This document shows, one piece after another, positions 56,059 to 64,000 of a DNA stretch of 64,000 bases. The stretch is from Oricola cellulosilytica. Lineage in GTDB: Bacteria > Pseudomonadota > Alphaproteobacteria > Rhizobiales > Rhizobiaceae. Under the pieces are notes generated by a model. It saw only the letters and a program-made list of their open reading frames with translations. It was not told the DNA's origin and searched no databases. A program made the position numbers and the translations under genes. The DNA is taken from contig NZ_JAINFK010000006.1 of the NCBI RefSeq assembly GCF_019966575.1, positions 1 through 64,000 on the forward strand. The letters run 5' to 3'. Position 1 is the stretch's first letter. Each line of letters opens with the position of its first letter.

Positions 56059-56351
56059 ACTCCCAATAAGAAGTCGGCCGTCTCCGGCCGCACGGGGCTC
56101 GCGCCCGTCACGGGGCGTATCAATCACAACCCGTTATCCGGCGCAACTGGAACGCAAGTCGAAACCATGCGTCATTTTTGCGCGCATCCGCGTCGACGAG
56201 GCGATTCCGGCACAATCTTGAACTTGCCGTGTTTCCAACACCATGGGCTGGCTGCATCGCACGTTTCAATTTGGCCGCATTCGTCCTAGAAACGTTTCGA
56301 TTTCGAATCGGCCGGCCCGCTGCCTTTCGCTTAGGGCTCATGAGGAACCGT

Positions 56352-56855
56352 ATGAAACGCTTGATATTTTCTGTTCTGGGCGCGGCCGCGCTGTTCGGCC
56401 TCGCCAACACTCCGGCAGCCGCGCAGCAGGGCGCGGTGCGCGCCACCCACGGCGCGTGGTCCATCGTCTGCGACACGCCGCCCGGCGCGACCTCGGAGCA
56501 ATGCGTGCTGATGCAGAACGTGGTCGCCGCCGACCGCGAGGAGTTCGGGCTATCCGTCGTCGTCCTGAAGACCGCGGACAGAAAGGCGCAGATCCTGCGC
56601 GTGCTGGCGCCGCTCGGCGTGCTGCTGCCGAACGGGTTGGGACTCAATATCGACGGCCAGGACATCGGTCGCGCCTATTTTGTGCGCTGTTTCACCGATG
56701 GCTGCTATGCCGAAGTAATTCTCGAGGAATCACTGGTGAAAAACCTGTCGGAGGGCACGGACGCCACGTTCTATGTCTTCCAGACGCCTGAAGAAGGCAT
56801 CGGCATCTCCGTCGACCTCAACGGCTTCGAAGACGGCTACAAGGCTTTGCCGTAG
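56352..56855 (+). CDS. IalB-like invasion-associated locus B family protein
   Basis: The protein has 167 residues with a signal peptide (LIFSVLGAAALFGLANTPAAAQ). The mature part has GAWSIVCDTPPGATSEQCVLMQ and the paired cysteines in YFVRCFTDGCYAEVIL, typical of the IalB family first described in Bartonella. In free-living rhizobia its role is general and unknown, probably periplasmic. ATG 56352 has AGGAACCGT upstream; ATG 56340 is an alternative. It lies between ctaC and tldD, its usual neighbours. Confidence 0.9.
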   Translation: MKRLIFSVLGAAALFGLANTPAAAQQGAVRATHGAWSIVCDTPPGATSEQCVLMQNVVAADREEFGLSVVVLKTADRKAQILRVLAPLGVLLPNGLGLNIDGQDIGRAYFVRCFTDGCYAEVILEESLVKNLSEGTDATFYVFQTPEEGIGISVDLNGFEDGYKALP

Positions 56856-56925
56856 GAAACCCGTCCCGATTTTGACATCCGCGCGGACCTGCCCGTAGAT
56901 TCACTCTCCCACGGGAGGGAATACT

Positions 56926-59130
56926 ATGCGCGCGCACTTTATGACCGCCTTCTTTCTTTATTGTATTGCGGGGTCGGGCGCTCAATCCGCCGAGATCGAT
57001 TGGACGGTCGACCAACCCTTCCGCTTCCTCAGGTTCAAGTCGGACCATTTGATTCACGAGATGGCGTTTGACGATGCCTCTACTCTCCCCTCCTTCCGGA
57101 ACCGCCGTGTCAGCCTGATGGAGTCACTGCTCAACGACCCGGCCTGGTGGGAGAGCGCCAACACGACCTTCGGGGGGAGCCCGAGAAATCTAATGGAGAG
57201 GCTGCGCGGCGCCGAGAAACGGACGCCGGAATCAGTGGATGCGCGGCTCGGCTGGTCCTCATTGCTGCTCAACCGGCCAAATGCGGGCATCTACGAAGCG
57301 ACCTGCTGGAATGCGCTCACTCAGAGTTTCTACTTCTGCCAAAGCGATGAGGGTGGAATCTCGGGGCCCAACGAGTACGCGATTCCACGCCATCACTTCG
57401 TAACCGTGCGTGTCGCTCAGGCCGATCCCGACACCGACTGCACGCTAATAATCGAGACGCCGCTGACGGCGAAATACGGATTTCTGGAGGACGGCCGCAA
57501 GACGCAAAGCCGGGAGAGCGCAGAATGGAGCGGAAAATGCGCCGATCCGGCAGTGCTGCGCATTCGCTATGGCGAAGCCTACACATTATCGGGCACCGCA
57601 GACGGCGAGGATCTGGAGCCGGAGGTCGTGGAAGTTCGCGATATCCTGATCGCCAGCATGGGCGACTCGTTCTCCTCCGGCGAAGGCAACCCCGATTTGC
57701 CGGCCACGCTCGATCCCGTAGTTACGGTCAAACCCCGCTATGAACCTGTGAACGGGGGCACCGAGCGGCAATTCGGGGTGCCCAGACGTCTGGCGCGGCC
57801 TGACGGCAGCATTGCCGAATTCTCCAGCGCACGCTGGCTGGACCGCCGCTGCCACCGCTCGATGTACAGCGCGCATACGCGCGCGGCGATCGCGCTCGCT
57901 CTTTCCGGCGACCGCCGCCATGCCGTTACCTATATGAGCGTGTCGTGCTCCGGCGCGGAAATCACCGACGGCGTGTTCTGGCCGCAGGACGGACGTGAAT
58001 GCACGACGCCGGCGGCTGGCGGCACGCGCTACCTGCAGCCGCAGATCAGCGCTCTCGTCGGAGCCCTCGGCCAGGAGCCCGGTGAGGGGGCGAATTATCG
58101 CCGATTTCCGAACCGGCTCGAACCGGCCGACAGGTATTTCGATGCCGTGCTCGACCGCCTAGAAGGCGGTACGATCGCAATCCGCAACGATCTCGGTTAC
58201 TGCAACATTCGCGGCGGATGGCCCGGATTGACGCCGATGCGCCGGGATCCGTATTTGCGGACGGCCGGGTTCGAGCGGGAAATCGATCTTCTGATGCTCA
58301 GCATTGGCGGGAACGACATGGGCTTCGCGCCGCTTGTCACCAGCATCGTGCTGCGGTCCGGCTTCACCGATACGCTGTTCGGCGATCTTATGAGCAGCGC
58401 CTACGCAACGGCGGCCGGCGGGATCGACCTGAACGATGCGCAGAGGAATATCAATTCACTGGACGGTCGCTACGAGATGCTGGCGGAGGCGATCGGCTCC
58501 AAACTCGAGATCGACGACCCCGGTGATGTGCTGATCACCGCCTACCCGTCACCGGCCTTCGATGAAAACGGCAGGCTCTGCGATTCGGGACGCCTCGGCA
58601 TGAATGCGTCACGGTTCTTCGACCTCGCCGGCCCCGGCGAGCCGCGCGGCAAGGCCGATATCGCGGAGGCGCAGGACATAGTCGAGAAACTGAACGAAAA
58701 GATAGGCCGGATGGCTGATCGGCACGGTTTCACTTATATCGACGGATATTCCGAGCGCTTCCGCAAGCACGGGTTGTGTGCCGCCAGGCCCGGATCGACG
58801 GCAGCCGCCGAGGAGTTCGACCTTCCGCACAAGCTGGAAGCCACGTCAGAATGGCAGGGATTCGATCCGGTTACCGACTTCCGGCCCTATGCAAAACGGC
58901 AGCGATGGTTCCGGACTTTCAACGATTCCTACCTGGCCATGTATCACTTCAAGGGGCACGCCTATGACGAACGGCCGGTCGACACCGGCAATGCGATGTA
59001 TCTTGCCTTTCGCACCCTTGGCGGGCCTGTTCATCCGAGCGCCGAGGGACATGCGGCGATTGCCGACGAGATCTATTGCGCGGCCGCCCTGCGCCTGTTT
59101 CCGGATCAACCCGACGCCCTGTGCGATTAG
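56926..59130 (+). CDS. large exported SGNH/GDSL-family hydrolase-like protein
   Basis: The gene encodes 734 residues starting with a signal peptide (MRAHFMTAFFLYCIAGSG, cleavage near AQSA). An N-terminal domain of about 240 residues with several cysteines precedes an SGNH domain: block I LIASMGDSFSSGEGNPD (Ser nucleophile), block III LLMLSIGGNDMGFAPL (Asn) and block V GGPVHPSAEGHAAIADE (His). All catalytic blocks are therefore present. Substrate could be a lipid, acetylated sugar or peptidoglycan. It is much longer than usual GDSL enzymes and sits between ialB and tldD. GGAGGG nine bases upstream supports the ATG. Confidence 0.82.
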   Translation: MRAHFMTAFFLYCIAGSGAQSAEIDWTVDQPFRFLRFKSDHLIHEMAFDDASTLPSFRNRRVSLMESLLNDPAWWESANTTFGGSPRNLMERLRGAEKRTPESVDARLGWSSLLLNRPNAGIYEATCWNALTQSFYFCQSDEGGISGPNEYAIPRHHFVTVRVAQADPDTDCTLIIETPLTAKYGFLEDGRKTQSRESAEWSGKCADPAVLRIRYGEAYTLSGTADGEDLEPEVVEVRDILIASMGDSFSSGEGNPDLPATLDPVVTVKPRYEPVNGGTERQFGVPRRLARPDGSIAEFSSARWLDRRCHRSMYSAHTRAAIALALSGDRRHAVTYMSVSCSGAEITDGVFWPQDGRECTTPAAGGTRYLQPQISALVGALGQEPGEGANYRRFPNRLEPADRYFDAVLDRLEGGTIAIRNDLGYCNIRGGWPGLTPMRRDPYLRTAGFEREIDLLMLSIGGNDMGFAPLVTSIVLRSGFTDTLFGDLMSSAYATAAGGIDLNDAQRNINSLDGRYEMLAEAIGSKLEIDDPGDVLITAYPSPAFDENGRLCDSGRLGMNASRFFDLAGPGEPRGKADIAEAQDIVEKLNEKIGRMADRHGFTYIDGYSERFRKHGLCAARPGSTAAAEEFDLPHKLEATSEWQGFDPVTDFRPYAKRQRWFRTFNDSYLAMYHFKGHAYDERPVDTGNAMYLAFRTLGGPVHPSAEGHAAIADEIYCAAALRLFPDQPDALCD

Positions 59131-59198
59131 CCGAGTTGCGCCCGGTTGCCCGCCGCCCCGCAGGTGCCTACATGACATCGCGACCCAAAGGAGATGTC

Positions 59199-60632
59199 AT
59201 GAGCGCCGAAACGACTGCCGTTCCAGACCTGATCAATTCGTTCGACGTGTCGAAGGAGAGCCTTCAGGGACTCGTCGCGGAAACGCTGGCGAAGGCCGAC
59301 GACGGCGAATTGTTTCTCGAACACGCCGAATCCGAAACGCTGATGTTCGACAACGGCCGGCTGAAGACCGGTTCGTTCAACACCGGGCGCGGATTCGGCC
59401 TGCGCGCCGTCGCCGGTGAGGCTGTCGGCTATGCCGAATCGGGAGAACTCTCCCTCGCCGCGCTGAAACGGGCGTCCGACGCGGTCGGCGCTGTCACCAC
59501 CGGCCATTCGGGTGCCTATTCCGACGCGCCGCCGCGCACCAACCGCAAGCTCTACGGCGACGGCAACCCGATTGGTGAACCGTCCTTCGAGGCCAAGGTG
59601 AAGCTGCTGACGGAAATCGATGCCTATCTGCGCAACAAGGATCCGCGCGTCCGTCAGGTCACCGCTTCGCTCTCTGCCTCCTGGCAGGTCGTCGAGATCC
59701 TGCGCGCCGACGGCCATTTCGCCAAGGACATAAGGCCTCTCACCCGCGTTAACATCTCGGTCGTCGTCGGCGACGGCGACCGCCAGGAAACCGGCTCGCA
59801 CGGGATGGGCGGACGCCAGGCCTTTGGCGAGTTCGTGGCCACCGACCGCTGGCAGTACGGTGCCGACGAGGCACTCCGCCAGGCGCTGGTCAATCTTGAT
59901 GCAAAGCCCGCTCCGGCCGGCACCTTTGACATCGTGCTCGGCAATGGCTGGCCCGGCGTAATGCTGCACGAGGCCGTCGGGCACGGGCTCGAGGGCGACT
60001 TCAACCGCAAGGGAACATCGGCCTTCGCGGGGCTGATGGGCGAGCAGGTCGCCGCGCGGGGCGTCACGGTGGTCGACGACGGCACGATCGAAACCCGGCG
60101 CGGCTCGCTGTCCATCGACGACGAGGGCACGCCGTCCGGCTACAATGTGCTGATCGAGGACGGCAAGCTCACCGGCTACATGCAGGACCGGCAGAACGCG
60201 CGGCTGATGGGCGTCAAGCCGACCGGCAACGGTCGCCGCCAGTCCTACGCTCACGTGCCGATGCCGCGCATGACCAACACCTACATGCTCGGCGGCGACA
60301 AGACGCCGGAGGAGATCATCGCCTCGGTCGACAAGGGCCTCTATGCCGTCTCGTTCGGCGGCGGACAGGTCGACATCACGTCCGGCAAGTTCGTGTTCGG
60401 ATGCACCGAGGCCTACATGATCGAGAACGGCAAGGTGAGTTACCCGGTCAAGGGCGCGATGCTGATCGGCAACGGGCCGGACGCGATGCACCGCGTCTCC
60501 ATGGTCGGCAACGACATGGCGCTCGATACCGGCATCGGCATGTGCGGGAAGGCCGGTCAGGGCGTGCCGGTCGGGGTCGGCCAGCCGCATCTCCGCATGG
60601 ACGCCATGACCGTCGGCGGCACCGAGCGGTAG
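59199..60632 (+). CDS. tldD: TldD-type metalloprotease
   Basis: The protein has 477 residues from ATG 59199 with AAAGGAG upstream. The zinc motif HEAVGHGLEGDFNRKG (HExxxH) is intact, as are FVFGCTEAYMIENG near the end and LMFDNGRLKTGSFNTGRGFG near the start. TldD works with PmbA/TldE as a cytoplasmic protease that trims modified peptides such as microcin B17 and degrades CcdA. No PmbA gene is seen in the window. Given the candidate RiPP locus at 9.6 kb, a processing role is possible but unsupported. Confidence 0.95.
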   Translation: MSAETTAVPDLINSFDVSKESLQGLVAETLAKADDGELFLEHAESETLMFDNGRLKTGSFNTGRGFGLRAVAGEAVGYAESGELSLAALKRASDAVGAVTTGHSGAYSDAPPRTNRKLYGDGNPIGEPSFEAKVKLLTEIDAYLRNKDPRVRQVTASLSASWQVVEILRADGHFAKDIRPLTRVNISVVVGDGDRQETGSHGMGGRQAFGEFVATDRWQYGADEALRQALVNLDAKPAPAGTFDIVLGNGWPGVMLHEAVGHGLEGDFNRKGTSAFAGLMGEQVAARGVTVVDDGTIETRRGSLSIDDEGTPSGYNVLIEDGKLTGYMQDRQNARLMGVKPTGNGRRQSYAHVPMPRMTNTYMLGGDKTPEEIIASVDKGLYAVSFGGGQVDITSGKFVFGCTEAYMIENGKVSYPVKGAMLIGNGPDAMHRVSMVGNDMALDTGIGMCGKAGQGVPVGVGQPHLRMDAMTVGGTER

Positions 60633-60642
60633 GCGGCGCAGT

Positions 60643-60673
60643 TACAGACAGTTTTCCGTATTGTGTCTGTAAT
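60643..60673. repeat. inverted repeat after tldD
   Basis: TTACAGACA and TGTCTGTAA are perfect nine-base inverted arms separated by 13 bases, starting ten bases after the tldD stop. The stem is AT/GC mixed and no T run follows. It may be a weak terminator for tldD or a protein-binding dyad between convergent genes. Confidence 0.45.
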
Positions 60674-60740
60674 CGCCGCATCGCGCTGAAGTTCAAAATT
60701 ACGTCTTGCTTGTCCTTGCCCCGGCGCGCGGTTGTGGCAG

Positions 60741-60977
60741 TCAGCCTTTTCCCTTGTGCATCCGGTCGAAGGCGGTCTTCAGCTTGAGCCCGAGATGCCG
60801 GGCGGCCTCGCCAACTTCCTCTGCGCTCTTGTCGAGCTGTGATCGCGAAACGAATTTATCCCATTCGTGCGTGAGTTCGTCCCACTCCTCCTTCGCCTCC
60901 ATTGAGGCGAGGTGCAATTGCAAGCGTAGTTCGTCACGCCGGTGCGCCAGTTCATCCTGAATCGACTTGTCGGTCAT
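60741..60977 (-). CDS. small coiled-coil protein, function unknown
   Basis: The gene encodes 78 residues: MTDKSIQDELAHRRDELRLQ, then charged amphipathic helices containing EAKEEWDELTHEWDKF and EEVGEAARHLGLKLKTAF. AGGAG seven bases before ATG 60977 supports this start over ATG 60995. The whole chain is likely helical and soluble. I do not recognise a named family. It converges with tldD. Confidence 0.7.
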   Translation of the reverse strand: MTDKSIQDELAHRRDELRLQLHLASMEAKEEWDELTHEWDKFVSRSQLDKSAEEVGEAARHLGLKLKTAFDRMHKGKG

Positions 60978-61199
60978 GTATGTCTCCTGAGCCATCTCTT
61001 GGTCGGGTCACCCAACATTGCCGATCGGCTGCCGACCGACATTGATCTTGGACAAGCCTGCCGCGCCGCGAGACGGAGCCTCGCAGGGCGGAGAAGAATT
61101 CCGGGACGTTGATAAGTTTTTTGACTATTTCCTCTAACCCTTTGTCCCGTCTCGTTATTTCAATTTTTCTACCGAAAACTTATCCACACCTCTGAGACC
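60978..61199. other. intergenic region with AT-rich stretch and one DnaA-box-like 9-mer
   Basis: This part of the 678-base gap between the small coiled-coil gene and the DUF302 gene has an AT-rich stretch (about 61107-61180) and TTATCCACA at 61180-61188, a perfect DnaA-box 9-mer. Only one such 9-mer was noticed here. It may hold the promoter for the downstream structured region. No gene is supported. Confidence 0.35.
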
Positions 61200-61640
61200 T
61201 CGTGCATACTTGCCGGACGTTCCTCCACGGGAAGCCGGGTCTAGAACCGGACGATCAGGCGGAGGGATGCGGTGCCGGCCGGGGAACGCAAGAAGGTATG
61301 CGGCCTGGCAAGAGCTTACGGCCGGGCCCTAGCCTTCAGCTTTTCGGCCGGTCCCACGGGACCGCGAGCCGTGGCCGGGAGGCGGGTGAGAACACCGGCG
61401 GGCGGTCGATCCGATCGCACCAAACATATTCATAGAAGCGAGACGACGACCGCCCGCTTCCCATGTTATTTGCAAACTCACGGCGGCTCCGTTGCGCGTG
61501 AACGCCTCCGCACGGACGGACACGGACAACGGCTTGCCGCTTTCGAAGAGGCCCGGATAGCGGCCTGCCGCTTACGAAAGAGAAACCAACGGCGGCTTGC
61601 CGTCACATTCACACATTCCTATATGTTTCGCTCCATCCCA
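61200..61640 (+). ncRNA. candidate structured RNA or long leader upstream of the DUF302 gene
   Basis: This GC-rich stretch is unusually full of self-complementary segments. A 12-base-pair stem (61397-61408 with 61447-61458, one G-U) closes a 38-base loop; CGGTCC-CACG-GGACCG (61349-61364) is a perfect small hairpin; CGGCTTGCCG occurs at 61530-61539 and again at 61593-61602, and GCGGCCTGCCGC at 61560-61571, all able to fold. An open frame runs through it into DUF302, but the encoded peptide is Arg- and Gly-rich without a domain, so RNA is likelier than protein. No known RNA class (tmRNA, RNase P, SRP, riboswitch) was recognised. Strand is assumed from the downstream gene. Confidence 0.35.
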
Positions 61641-61655
61641 ACCCGAGAGGCCGTT

Positions 61656-62045
61656 ATGAGCTACACGATCGACCGTACCTTCACCGGAGAAAGCTTCGAC
61701 AAGATCGTCGAGCGCACCCGCGCCGCGCTGGGCGACAAGGGCTTCGGGGTCCTGACCGAGATCGACGTCAAGGCGACGATGAAGAAGAAGATCGACGTGG
61801 ACCTGCCCGATTATCTCATCCTCGGCGCCTGCAACCCCAAGATGGCGAACGAGGCAATCAAGCTGGAGCCGCAGGTCGGCGCGATGCTTCCCTGCAACGT
61901 CATCGTTCGCTCGACCGGCGATAGCGAGGTCATGGTCTCGGCCATCGATCCGGTTTCCTCAATGCAGGCCATCCCCAATGATGAACTGAAGTCGCTCGCT
62001 GGCCAGGTGCGCGACATGCTGGGCGAGGCCGTTACGGAGATCTGA
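61656..62045 (+). CDS. DUF302 domain protein
   Basis: The gene encodes 129 residues, MSYTIDRTFTGESFDKIVER, with YLILGACNPKMANEAIKLEP and LLPCNVIVR-like segments (MLPCNVIVRSTGDSEVMV) that define DUF302. The fold is small alpha/beta; the function is unknown though members often sit near redox or metal genes. The ATG follows GAGAGGCCGTT. Upstream in-frame codons remain open for 128 residues but look noncoding. The next gene starts 82 bases later with a GCGGTC-TCTG-GACCGC hairpin between. Confidence 0.88.
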   Translation: MSYTIDRTFTGESFDKIVERTRAALGDKGFGVLTEIDVKATMKKKIDVDLPDYLILGACNPKMANEAIKLEPQVGAMLPCNVIVRSTGDSEVMVSAIDPVSSMQAIPNDELKSLAGQVRDMLGEAVTEI

Positions 62046-62127
62046 ACAGGCACGCGGTGGCCCTCTTCCGTTGTCTTGACCTTCGGACACAGACGCGGTC
62101 TCTGGACCGCGAACCGGAGGGCAAGCG

Positions 62128-62583
62128 ATGACGATGATACTGATTGCGGCGCATCTGCTCGCGGCGGTATTCTGGGTCGGCGGGATGGCCTTTGCCTATC
62201 TGATCCTGCGTCCGGCGGCCGGCCCCTTGGAGCCGCCCGCGCGGCTCGGCCTCTGGCGGCGGGTCTTCGGGCAATTCCTGCCATGGGCGGGGATTGCCGC
62301 TCTGACGCTCATCGCCACCGGTTTTGCCATGATTTTCACGGTTTTCGGCGGTTTTTCGGGAGCGCCGGTCCAGGTGCACCTGATGCTGACAATCGGCCTG
62401 GCGATGGCGGCGATTTATCTCTACCTCGTCATGCGCCCCTGGCAGCGCTTCAGGAAGGCGGTCGATAGCGGGGCGATCGCCGACGCCGCCGACGCGCTTG
62501 GTGCAATCCGGAAACTCGTGGCGCTTAACCTGACGCTCGGCGTCCTGGTCGTCGCGATCGCGTCGGCCGGTCGGTACGCCTAG
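62128..62583 (+). CDS. small four-helix membrane protein (CopD-like)
   Basis: The protein has 151 residues with four membrane segments: MILIAAHLLAAVFWVGGMAF, WAGIAALTLIATGFAMIFTV, LMLTIGLAMAAIYLYLVM and LVALNLTLGVLVVAIASA. The H in segment 1 (AAHLLAAVFWVGGMAF) and H in QVHLMLTIG resemble the CopD-like or DUF-type integral membrane proteins that bind heme or copper. GGAGGGCAAGCG precedes the ATG. Function uncertain. Confidence 0.75.
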   Translation: MTMILIAAHLLAAVFWVGGMAFAYLILRPAAGPLEPPARLGLWRRVFGQFLPWAGIAALTLIATGFAMIFTVFGGFSGAPVQVHLMLTIGLAMAAIYLYLVMRPWQRFRKAVDSGAIADAADALGAIRKLVALNLTLGVLVVAIASAGRYA

Positions 62584-62648
62584 CGCGATTGAAAACGGGG
62601 CGGCCGCGGCTTATATCGGAACGGTTCGGGGCAATCCCGATGACCGGC

Positions 62649-62723
62649 GCTCCCATCGTCTAGCGGTCAGGACGCCGCCCTCTCACGGCGGAAACACGGG
62701 TTCGATTCCCGTTGGGAGTACCA
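62649..62723 (+). tRNA. tRNA-Glu (CTC anticodon)
   Basis: The 75-base gene includes the CCA end. Acceptor GCTCCCA pairs with TGGGAGT (first pair G-U), the D arm is CGTCTAGCGGTCAGGAC, the anticodon stem-loop CCGCCCTCTCACGGCGG carries CTC, and the T arm is CGGGTTCGATTCCCG. This is the usual shape of alphaproteobacterial glutamate tRNA. Confidence 0.93.
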
Positions 62724-62751
62724 GCCTCGCCCCGAAGCCCGGCCTTACCGG

Positions 62752-64000
62752 CTATCCGGGTATCTCGTTCGGCGCACTATCATCAAGCAGGTCCTTCGGG
62801 GCTGCCTCGGCGCGTTCCGCGTCCACTTTCTGGACAACCGCCGTGTCAGGGGTGGTGTCGCTTGCGTTCTTGGTTTCCGGTGCGCCCGCCTCTCCGCCCG
62901 GTTTCGACACATCCGCGACCGCGGCCGCCTGCTTCCCGTCCAGCGACGGAGGCGTGTCGAAACGCAGCCGGTAAATCGGTTCCGGCAATGTAAAGCCCGT
63001 TTCCTCGAGGCGAAGCTTCACGAGCCGCATGGCCTCGGAACGCGCCTTGACGAAGTCAGTCGATTTCTGATCGATCCACCCGGCAAAGGTCAGCACGACG
63101 TTGGAGTCCCCGACCTCCTCTATCCAGGCGTCGGCGCGCGGATCGGCCAGAACGAAATCGAGCTTGCGCAATTGCTCTGTTCCGACCGCCAGCGCCCGTT
63201 CGAGGTTGCTCTCGGCGTCGACGCCGAGGCGAAAGAGAAACCGGCGCTGCGGGTTACGGCTGAAATTGGTGATGTTGCTTTTGAAGACGGTCGCGTTGGG
63301 AATTCGGATGTGATTGCCGTCGTGATCGAGAAGTATGGTGGCACGCGAGGTCAGGCCGATGACGAACCCCTCGTAACTCTCGATGAGGATGTAATCCTTG
63401 GGCCGGAACGGCTGGCGGATCGAAAGCAGGATCGAGGCGATGTAGTTCTCCACCGTGTCCCGCACCGCGAAGCCGATCGCGAGACCTGCGATACCGGCGG
63501 CACCGAGAATGGTTCCGAGAAATGCGGTCGCGTCGAGGATGTCGAGCGCCAGGACCGCGCCGAGAACAAGGAAGGCCAGCCGGACGAGCTGGCGCAGGAG
63601 ATCGGCGATGAAGGCATTGGGCGCCACGCGCCTCCAAGGCCAATCACGTCCCGCAATAAACAACCCTCCGGCGAACACCAGCGCGCCGGAAACGGCGGCA
63701 ACGGCGAACAGCGGCAGATATCCGACAGTTCGCAGTGCGCGCTGAGCCAGCCGGTCATAAACCGGGGTCAAACGCTCGGACACCGACGTTGCCTCGGAAA
63801 TCTCGTTGGAAACGGCCACTACCCCATTTACGCGGTTCGCAAGTTCCGTCGCCTGATCTCTCAGGGAGGCTTCCGCGACGCTGCCGTGGAGAGTCACCAC
63901 ACCGGCCCGCACGGTCGCGGAAACGGCCTGCAACCCGTCGATCTCGTCAAGGATGCCCTCTATGCGCGCGTCGATTTCGGCGTCCGAGACAGTTTCCCTG
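62752..64000 (-). CDS. MscS-family mechanosensitive channel with N-terminal BON domain (5' end beyond window)
   Basis: The frame is open from base 64000, so the N-terminus is missing; 415 residues are visible. The visible start (SDAEIDARIEGILDEIDGLQ) leads to a BON domain (VRAGVVTLHGSVAEASLRDQ, NRVNGVVAVSNEISE). Three membrane segments follow, then the pore helix LGAAGIAGLAIGFAVRDTVE and the MscS beta domain (PFRPKDYILIESYEGFV, IPNATVFKSNITNFSRNPQR). The last 60 residues are acidic, Pro/Ala-rich and probably disordered. It opens under membrane tension to protect against osmotic shock. The BON domain would bind the membrane or periplasmic lipids. Confidence 0.9.
   Translation of the reverse strand, partial: RETVSDAEIDARIEGILDEIDGLQAVSATVRAGVVTLHGSVAEASLRDQATELANRVNGVVAVSNEISEATSVSERLTPVYDRLAQRALRTVGYLPLFAVAAVSGALVFAGGLFIAGRDWPWRRVAPNAFIADLLRQLVRLAFLVLGAVLALDILDATAFLGTILGAAGIAGLAIGFAVRDTVENYIASILLSIRQPFRPKDYILIESYEGFVIGLTSRATILLDHDGNHIRIPNATVFKSNITNFSRNPQRRFLFRLGVDAESNLERALAVGTEQLRKLDFVLADPRADAWIEEVGDSNVVLTFAGWIDQKSTDFVKARSEAMRLVKLRLEETGFTLPEPIYRLRFDTPPSLDGKQAAAVADVSKPGGEAGAPETKNASDTTPDTAVVQKVDAERAEAAPKDLLDDSAPNEIPG

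Noticed and set aside
59127-60590. 487-codon minus-strand frame opposite tldD
   Set aside because: Antisense to an intact tldD gene with catalytic motif; no recognisable protein features.
59199-60632. TldD as the dedicated protease of the candidate RiPP cassette
   Set aside because: tldD is a widespread core gene in its usual neighbourhood 50 kb away, so linkage to the peptide locus is not supported.
61272-61655. In-frame extension of the DUF302 gene giving an Arg-rich N-terminus
   Set aside because: The DUF302 start at 61656 has a good ribosome site and matches the family; the extension has strong RNA-like inverted repeats and no protein domain.

Overview
This window looks like chromosomal DNA of an alphaproteobacterium, most likely of the order Hyphomicrobiales (Rhizobiales). 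The coding strand is GC-rich. Several gene sets point to this order: the cysG-DUF2849-cysI-cysH-DUF934 sulfur operon, the cell-cycle methyltransferase CcrM, an MPP-like M16 peptidase next to thrC, an IalB-type invasion protein next to tldD and the cta operon, and the run ctaC-ctaD-ctaB-coxF-ctaG-ctaE-surf1-ispH-thrB-rnhA. These placements rest on recognised protein motifs and remembered gene orders, not on a database search.

Layout. 1-135 holds the start of hemA (minus strand, cut by the window edge); a perfect FNR/FixK-type box lies between it and cysG. 345-5802 is the assimilatory sulfite-reduction operon plus a ferredoxin-NADP reductase. 5897-7827 is a divergent LysR/sulfotransferase pair sharing a perfect palindrome. 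7870-10643 is an AT-richer, co-directional minus-strand cassette: XRE-type regulator, a 25-residue peptide gene, a SagB-like nitroreductase-fold oxidase and an unrecognised 184-residue protein. It reads like an undescribed RiPP (ribosomally made, modified peptide) locus and is the best candidate for a new system. 10939-18942 holds a ferredoxin reductase, a DevBCA/MacB-like exporter and a chemotaxis receptor with a small membrane partner. 19124-24361 holds a quinone oxidoreductase, a copper-handling set (Cys-rich protein, multicopper oxidase, DUF411 protein), a diguanylate cyclase and tRNA-Ile2.

24494-31434 mixes housekeeping genes (YcgN, DUF721/DciA-like, MutY, CcrM) with an O-antigen-ligase-like gene and two broken genes: a GNAT acetyltransferase with a one-base frameshift and a HAD hydrolase with an in-frame TAA. 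31539-43251 holds a HxlR regulator/FAD oxidoreductase pair, thrC, M16 peptidase, RimJ-like acetyltransferase, a large GGDEF-EAL receptor, YqgE, a DsbD-like periplasmic protein and a peroxiredoxin. 43271-45875 is a compact denitrification module (Crp/Fnr regulator, pseudoazurin, nirK) with near-identical 14-bp boxes in front of pseudoazurin and nirK.

46093-60632 runs from a TTC38-like protein through rnhA, thrB, ispH, the aa3 cytochrome oxidase operon, ialB, a large SGNH-family secreted protein and tldD. 60741-64000 has small genes, a heavily structured noncoding stretch (about 61200-61640) that may be an RNA gene or leader, DUF302, a small membrane protein, tRNA-Glu and the 3' part of a BON-MscS mechanosensitive channel gene.

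The genes suggest an aerobic respirer that can reduce nitrite when oxygen is low and assimilates sulfate to sulfide. No insertion sequences, CRISPR arrays, rRNA genes or phage genes were seen.
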